The position numbers were made by a program, and so were the translations under genes. From Syngnathus acus (Eukaryota > Chordata > Actinopteri > Syngnathiformes > Syngnathidae), in NCBI RefSeq assembly GCF_901709675.1, contig NC_051088.1, forward strand, positions 15,738,193 through 15,802,192: DNA of 64,000 bases, read 5' to 3'. Position 1 is the first letter of the stretch, and every line of letters starts with the position of its first letter. The notes under the pieces are model-generated. The model was not told the DNA's origin. It was given only the letters and a program-made list of their open reading frames with translations, and did not search any database. Of this stretch, positions 54,479 to 64,000 are shown piece by piece.

Positions 54479-55493
54479 CCTGTTTCCCTGCTAAACATTA
54501 GCTTCTGGCGTCTAGAATCTGCCACTTCACGACAATCGACCTGGACAGCCTCGACACAAACGCCTGGTATTTAAAAAAAACACCCATAGTTAACTTCTGA
54601 GACCTTCCAAAATTATTTGCAGAAAAAGCAATTGAACATTCCCGCGCAGGTAAGGTCGCATATTGGTTCGCGCATGGCGACACAAAAACGGGGACAATTC
54701 ACTTCCTGTAACATGTGCGACTTCAAAATAAAAGCAAGGGGGTGACGCCCTTTTTGCAGTACGATCGAATTTCGTGTCAGTACGAAATTAAAATTTTATC
54801 TAAAAAAAAAAAATAGGATGCATTAAATAGTTATAAGTTGTATTCATCTTTAAAAATCAGCACAGAACTTACATTAAGTCCTTTAGTTCTATAGAAATGT
54901 TGCATATTGTGTAGAGGTGGCCTAACCCTTTTCTCAAACAATATGCGTAGATTTCACAGTTTTCTTTAATGGAAAGCTACCATCAAAATAAAACTACTTT
55001 TAGTGTTTTAATACGAAGTCGCCCGATTTAACAGGAAGTGAGTAATCGTCACTACTTTGTCGTCACTAACATGCGACCTCTTTTGCACGTGAAGAAGGAG
55101 TTTTTATGGTGAGTTTATTTGATTTGAGGTAGCTAGGTAAATGTACATTCATTATTTTTGGAAGAAAAATCCCACCACTTACGTAGACGTCCACGCAAAT
55201 CTAACGGAGGCAATATCTTCTCGATTTTGTACCCGTAAATAAATTCACCTGCTTTTTCTGCGTCCTGCTCATTGTTTCATTAGTTCACTAGTTTAAAACA
55301 TTTGCTACACTATTACTCACACCACAAAAAGTATTAATATCATAATAATAGCTGTGTGAAACTAAGCGGAATTGACATTGTGTGAAGGGTTGACATGTTT
55401 TCAACAAACGTACAATCGTTTCTTCAAGTGTACTATACGCGAGGAGCTATCGGTTATTTTTAAACCAAATATTTTTTATTCTAGTGAATAGAG
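54479..55493. promoter_or_regulatory. Shared rad51c/abt1 intergenic promoter region
   Basis: About 1 kb separates the two divergent start codons. The sequence is AT-rich with few CpGs and no strong known motif seen. Either gene may have noncoding 5' exon sequence here; the stretch 55075-55115 contains an exon-like piece ending in ATG|GTGAGT on the plus strand. Confidence 0.4.
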
Positions 55494-57365
55494 ATGGACA
55501 AGGTGAAGACGACGACAGCACAATTAGAAGTGGAAGAAGGGAAGATGATGACAGCTCAAAGGGAGGAGGAGAGGAACTCTACAAATGAAGAAGGTGAGGG
55601 GGATAGAAATATTACAACTCAAGAAGAAGAACAAGCGGAAGAAGAGAAGACCACAATTCAAGAAGGCGAGGAGGAAGATGGGAAGCACTCAAGTCAAAAA
55701 GAAGAAAAGCGAAAAAAACTAATACTGAAAGGGCTGGCAAAGACTTCCTCTTCCGTGGACAAAAAGTGTGTTCCAGGAATTATTTACCTGGGTCATATCC
55801 CTCCAAGATTCAGGCCTAAACATATGAGAAATCTTCTGGCTGTTTACGGCGAGATCGGCCGAATCTTCTTGCAACCTGACGGTAGGATTCAGTGATGTTT
55901 TGATTTTATTACCGTTAATTAGAGGTGGTTGTTTTTTTTAATGCAGCATTTGTTTTTGAAGGTGTGTCTCCGCTGACTAAAGAATGACAATGAGAGGGTT
56001 TCAAAAGTAGTGTTGAGAACATAGCAAGTTTGTTGCTGTAGTTCAGCAACCTTCCCAACTCCTCTGACTGTGTTTCACATTGGCTTTAGCGGCTGACGGT
56101 TGAACATAAACAAACCGCTGCGAGTTCTGTTATTCAGTTTTTGTTGGCGGGCAAGCAGGGAATGATCCCATTCAGTCCTCTCGCAATGTCCTTTTCGCGG
56201 TTTTCTTCATCTGACTGTGTTGTGTCGCCGTTCGTGGAGATGGCCAGGTGAAAGGGAAGAAGAAGCGCTCGGGCTGCAAGAGGAGCGGCTTCACCGAGGG
56301 CTGGGTGGAGTTCCGTGACAAGCGTGTGGCTAAACGCGTGGCGGCGTCTCTTCACAACACGCCCATGGCGACACGTAAACGCCAGACCTTTGTGTCTGAC
56401 CTCTGGTGCATCAAGGTACGGCGAACGCTCGACATTCATCGTGGCTAACAGCTAGCTAACAGCAGGTCTTTGCCTTGGCAGTACCTACACAAGTTCCAGT
56501 GGACGCACCTGAGTGAGCGCCTGGCCTACGAGCAAATGGTTCTTCATCAGCGCCTCCGCACCGAAGTGTCGCAGGCCAAGCGGGAAACCAACTTCTACCT
56601 GGAAAATGTAGACAAGAGCGCTCACATAGATAAAGAGAGCAAGAAGGGCAAGCGGAAGAAGATGGACGCACAGGAGCACGTGAGTTACCTGCATGCGCAC
56701 ACACACAGACTTTCTGCGTTTTTCACTCACTCGTGCGCGCATCTCCTTCCTCATCTTGTATTATTTTATTCCTGTCTTCCTCTTACATTTTCTTTTTCCC
56801 CCCTCTCCTCGCCATTTCTTTTCTTTTCCTCGCTCTATCCCTCTTTCTCCTTTTTCACGTTCTTTCTTTTCTCCTGCTTTTTCTCTTTATCTTGCTCGCT
56901 GTCTCCTCTGTGTTGTTTTTTCTGTGTATCACACTTGTTCTTTCTCTCTTTCTTTTTCTCAGTTGTTTCCCTTCTCGCTCTTCTGTCTTGTACTTCCCCC
57001 ATCTACCTGTCACTGTCATTGCGTCTTTTTGTTTCTTTTTCCTCTTTTTTCATTTTTTTTTTATCCTGTTACTCCCTCTTGTGCTCTCATTTCCCACTCT
57101 TTGTATCGCTATTTCACGGCAAGCCAAGCCACGCTACATATTCACACCGTAATATTGTTTGTAGAAGAAAGAGCAAACGTGGGACTACACACAACGCCAG
57201 ACAGAGGAGGAGATCCAAAGAAAGAAAAAGAAGAATAAAAAGACAATGATGACTATGATGAACTCTGTCAGCAAAAAGCAACAAGACAAGGACCGCCTGC
57301 ACCAGCTCAAGAGCCAATCAAACGTCTCCTTGTTGGCAAAGATTTTTAACTCCCAACAGACTTGA
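55494..57365 (+). CDS. abt1: Activator of basal transcription 1 (ESF2 family), 4 exons
   Basis: Nucleolar RRM protein related to yeast Esf2, involved in small-subunit rRNA processing and named for its link to TBP. Exons 55494-55881, 56240-56415, 56482-56679 and 57165-57365 join in phase to 320 residues (human 272). The first about 85 residues are acidic, Glu-rich and low in complexity. The RRM follows ([20 protein letters not shown] ... [11 protein letters not shown]), interrupted by a Lys-rich loop, then [40 protein letters not shown] and the family signature [12 protein letters not shown]. The tail ends [13 protein letters not shown], matching human SNKGLLARIF. Exon 2 must begin at 56240 (GAG|AT) to hold the frame. 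Intron 3 is a long pyrimidine-rich stretch whose open frames are artefacts. Confidence 0.9.
56700..57120. repeat. Pyrimidine-rich low-complexity intron 3 of abt1
   Basis: Over 400 bp of almost pure C/T sequence. It produces several overlapping Phe/Ser/Leu-rich frames on the plus strand with no protein similarity. Confidence 0.75.
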
Positions 57366-57940
57366 TCTGGTCAAGGAATAATGGTGTGACAAAAATCAAC
57401 ACTTGGGGTGTCTGATTAATTTAGTAAATCATAATGATTAGCCTGCCAGTCAATGTTATCTCTATAGCGTGCAATCCGTTTCATGCACGGCGGCCATTAA
57501 TCCGAGCAACAGAAAACTCAATTAACTTGACTGTGTCAGTGATCATGTTGAGTATGAATTTTCACAATGTTTATTTTTCAAACAACTTCCCTGTTCAAAT
57601 GAAACAGCCAATGTTTTGTCTTGCTTGGAAGCGATTTACTTCTTCAACAAGGCATTCTAACTGCTGTGTGGGCTAAACAAGGACAAATATATTTAAACCA
57701 TAAATCCTGCTTTCACAATGACTTTTCCATTTATAAATAACAAGGTCTCAACTTGTGGTAGCCAGAAGTCATGGTTAAAAGTTTTATTGGCCATCAACGA
57801 GCTGAATAGAGTGGTAGCACAAATGCACTAAGATTTTGTTTATCAAAATAACCGATTCGAATAAAGTCTCATATGATTTAAAATTGTTTGCTCTTAAAAT
57901 AATATTACGGAACATGAGACATAATAGGCAATCTGTGCGC
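57366..57940. other. abt1 3' UTR and intergenic sequence
   Basis: A plus-strand AATAAA at 57860-57865 is a possible poly(A) signal. No other gene was seen. Confidence 0.4.
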
Positions 57941-58090
57941 GCGCACAGGACGGTGGCAGGGGGGCGTGACGTCACGAATGTGCGAAGGAGCAACATGGCG
58001 GCGGATTACTGGGAGCAGGAAAAATCCTACACTCAGTCACGCTGAACCGAGCCAAAGACAAGCAGGGCGACGCCGGGACCGGGCCTCCCG
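57940..58090 (+). promoter_or_regulatory. cdk16 promoter and noncoding first exon
   Basis: GC- and CpG-rich block with a full CRE palindrome TGACGTCA at 57967-57974 and an exon ending CTCCCG|GTGAGT at about 58091. The next exon acceptor is at 59367. A 17-codon upstream frame (57995-58045, MAADYWEQEKSYTQSR) lies inside this exon and stops before the donor. Confidence 0.55.
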
Positions 58091-58094
58091 GTGA

Positions 58095-59367
58095 GTAACC
58101 CGCTGCTGTGTTCGCGTTGGATGTAACGGGCAGAGGAAAAGGGGAAGCGGACGCGATGTTAGCGGCTGATAACCCGGGGATCACGCCGATTCGCCTACAT
58201 TTATAATGCTTGAGGTGCAGCAAATAGACGCCCCCTCTACTACCGAAAGCTTGGTGGGTGCAACCTAAACCATGGAATAGCCGGGTCCCACGAAATCGCC
58301 GGGAAGTGGGACGACACTGTCGCTAACAGCTAACAACAACGAGCTGGAATCACATCATACGTTATCGAGCGAGTTTTTGAATTGATAGTGTTTTGCGAAT
58401 ATTTAGTGATCACAAATTATCCTGCCCTTAATGTATCCCACAATGCACTTTGTGAAGAAGAGCGCAAAGATTATCAAATACATCCCAAGAGGCGTTGCGC
58501 CCGTGAGCTCATACTGGTTTTTGTTTCGGGGTGTTTGGTTTGAATTGTTGTGCGAAAATATCTGAGATATAAATACTGTACAGAAACGCCCCACAACACT
58601 GATCAAGATTAGTTTGTATTCACCTTATAGAATGGACACAGTTTTAATCCAAATTTACTGTAATTTATATGTGCAATATGTATAACGGAATGAAACAAAT
58701 GAAATAACGGCGAGATCAAGCAGTGCTTTAAAACTTTTGAAGTGTGCTATTTATGCCACTGTACTATCAACCTTATGACTGAGATCTGTCCTGGAGCAAC
58801 CAATGTGGGTGGAACTTCCGGCAAGAGACTTCCGGTCAAATGCTCCCATTGGTTACAATGAGTTTTGCTTCACGAAGCGGTGTTTTTTGAACACTTTTCT
58901 ACACCCACTTTTCAAAGTGATCATTAGCCCTCATTGCATTGAAATGTGTCTTGCTTGTTGCACTGCTGGTGGTTGTATTAACGAGCAGAAGAACTTGAAT
59001 CTGTGACTACAAGAGTGGCTTTCCCAGATGAAGCCCTGAACTGATTGTGTTTTTTAATTTTGATTGCATTAACAAATAAATGCTTGTTTTGTGAGACCAT
59101 GTTTGGTCCAGTGTACAGTAAAGGAGACTTTTGTCATAACTGATCTTCTAGTTCTATTTTGGTTAAATAAAGGTTCAATAAAATGAAACAAGGCAAGACA
59201 TAGCACTCTGATTTAACTACTGTCGTTCTTCAATTATTCACATTGCCATTGTGCTTTATTTTAGCAATCCTCTTGAGAAAGACGTCAAAGCCTTCTCCTT
59301 TCGTTCCTCAAATTGCTGTCGTGCTACATGTTAGCCTTCCTCGATGACATTCACTTCATGTGCGCAG
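58095..59367 (+). other. cdk16 first intron, no other gene seen
   Basis: AT-rich sequence between the GC-rich first exon and the coding second exon. Plus-strand AATAAA motifs at about 59075 and 59167 are probably chance. Confidence 0.45.
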
Positions 59368-59420
59368 GTGCGTCGTCCACGCTGGCTGCCCCGCCCCCCT
59401 CAGCTTCACGACCCCCCCTC

Positions 59421-63756
<4,336 letters not shown>

Positions 63757-64000
63757 CATGGTCAGTGAGGCAAAGGTTTGCATGCAGACGCCATAGTGAA
63801 TGAACGACCAATCGTGAGACAGGACATTGTGTCCATGGCAACAGGTCTTCCATATTTCTGAACATCACTGCTCTGAGGTCAGTTTTAACATTCTGGTCGC
63901 CTCATTGATGACATCTCACGGTGATGGAGTGATTAGCCACGGCTGGAGCGAAAGTGTTTGCACAGGAAGTGATGTATTCTTCCGGAAGCCATGTTTTTGC
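63757..64000 (+). other. cdk16 3' UTR, running off the window
   Basis: Sequence after the cdk16 stop codon. No canonical poly(A) signal is present before the window ends, so the transcript end lies outside. Confidence 0.6.

Noticed and set aside
56470-57249. A 259-codon plus-strand frame
   Set aside because: Only 56482-56679 is abt1 exon 3; the rest runs through the C/T-rich intron, and the true last exon is in another frame at 57165-57365.

Overview
The window looks like nuclear DNA of a ray-finned (teleost) fish. It carries vertebrate multi-exon genes with GT-AG introns, many under 150 bp, and is rich in microsatellites. It also holds fish-type dispersed repeats: a pogo/Tigger-like MITE, a hAT-type MITE, a LINE reverse-transcriptase fragment and LINE/SINE 3' tails. 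Genes were identified by comparing spliced translations with remembered human proteins; no database search was run. Exon borders were set by hand from splice sites, reading phase and homology.

Layout. 1-6.9 kb: no confident gene; a GC-richer island (430-1090), a CpG-rich block (3.2-3.8 kb) that could be a minus-strand first exon, and simple repeats. 6.9-8.4 kb: three phase-compatible minus-strand exons of an unidentified gene that read like a receptor tail with an ITIM-like tyrosine motif. 10.8-22.2 kb (+): gripap1, 29 exons. 22.2-31.3 kb: intergenic, with a hAT MITE, AP-1-heptamer-rich minisatellites and very long GT and GA tracts. 31.4-44.0 kb (+): kcnd1 (Kv4.1), 8 coding exons. 46.3-52.6 kb (+): st14-like matriptase, 18 exons. 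53.2-54.5 kb (-): rad51c, 4 exons. 55.5-57.4 kb (+): abt1, 4 exons. 58.0 kb to the end (+): cdk16, complete coding sequence of 16 coding exons plus a likely noncoding first exon.

GRIPAP1 and KCND1 are neighbours on human Xp11.23 and CDK16 is on Xp11.3, so much of the window matches that conserved block. st14, rad51c and abt1 are interposed from other human chromosomes. The genes do not form one pathway: endosomal AMPA-receptor trafficking (gripap1), A-type K+ current (kcnd1), epithelial proteolysis (st14), recombination repair (rad51c), rRNA processing (abt1) and a cyclin Y-dependent kinase (cdk16). st14 and rad51c converge with probably overlapping 3' ends; rad51c and abt1 diverge from a shared intergenic promoter.

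The most interesting points are structural. rad51c lacks six intron positions I recall from human and has one 66-bp intron at a new place. kcnd1 has two introns inside what is a single first coding exon in mammals, one of them filled with a repeat that recurs in the next intron. The matriptase has lost a CUB1 cysteine pair and one LDLRa module. The minus-strand ITIM-like tail gene is unexplained.
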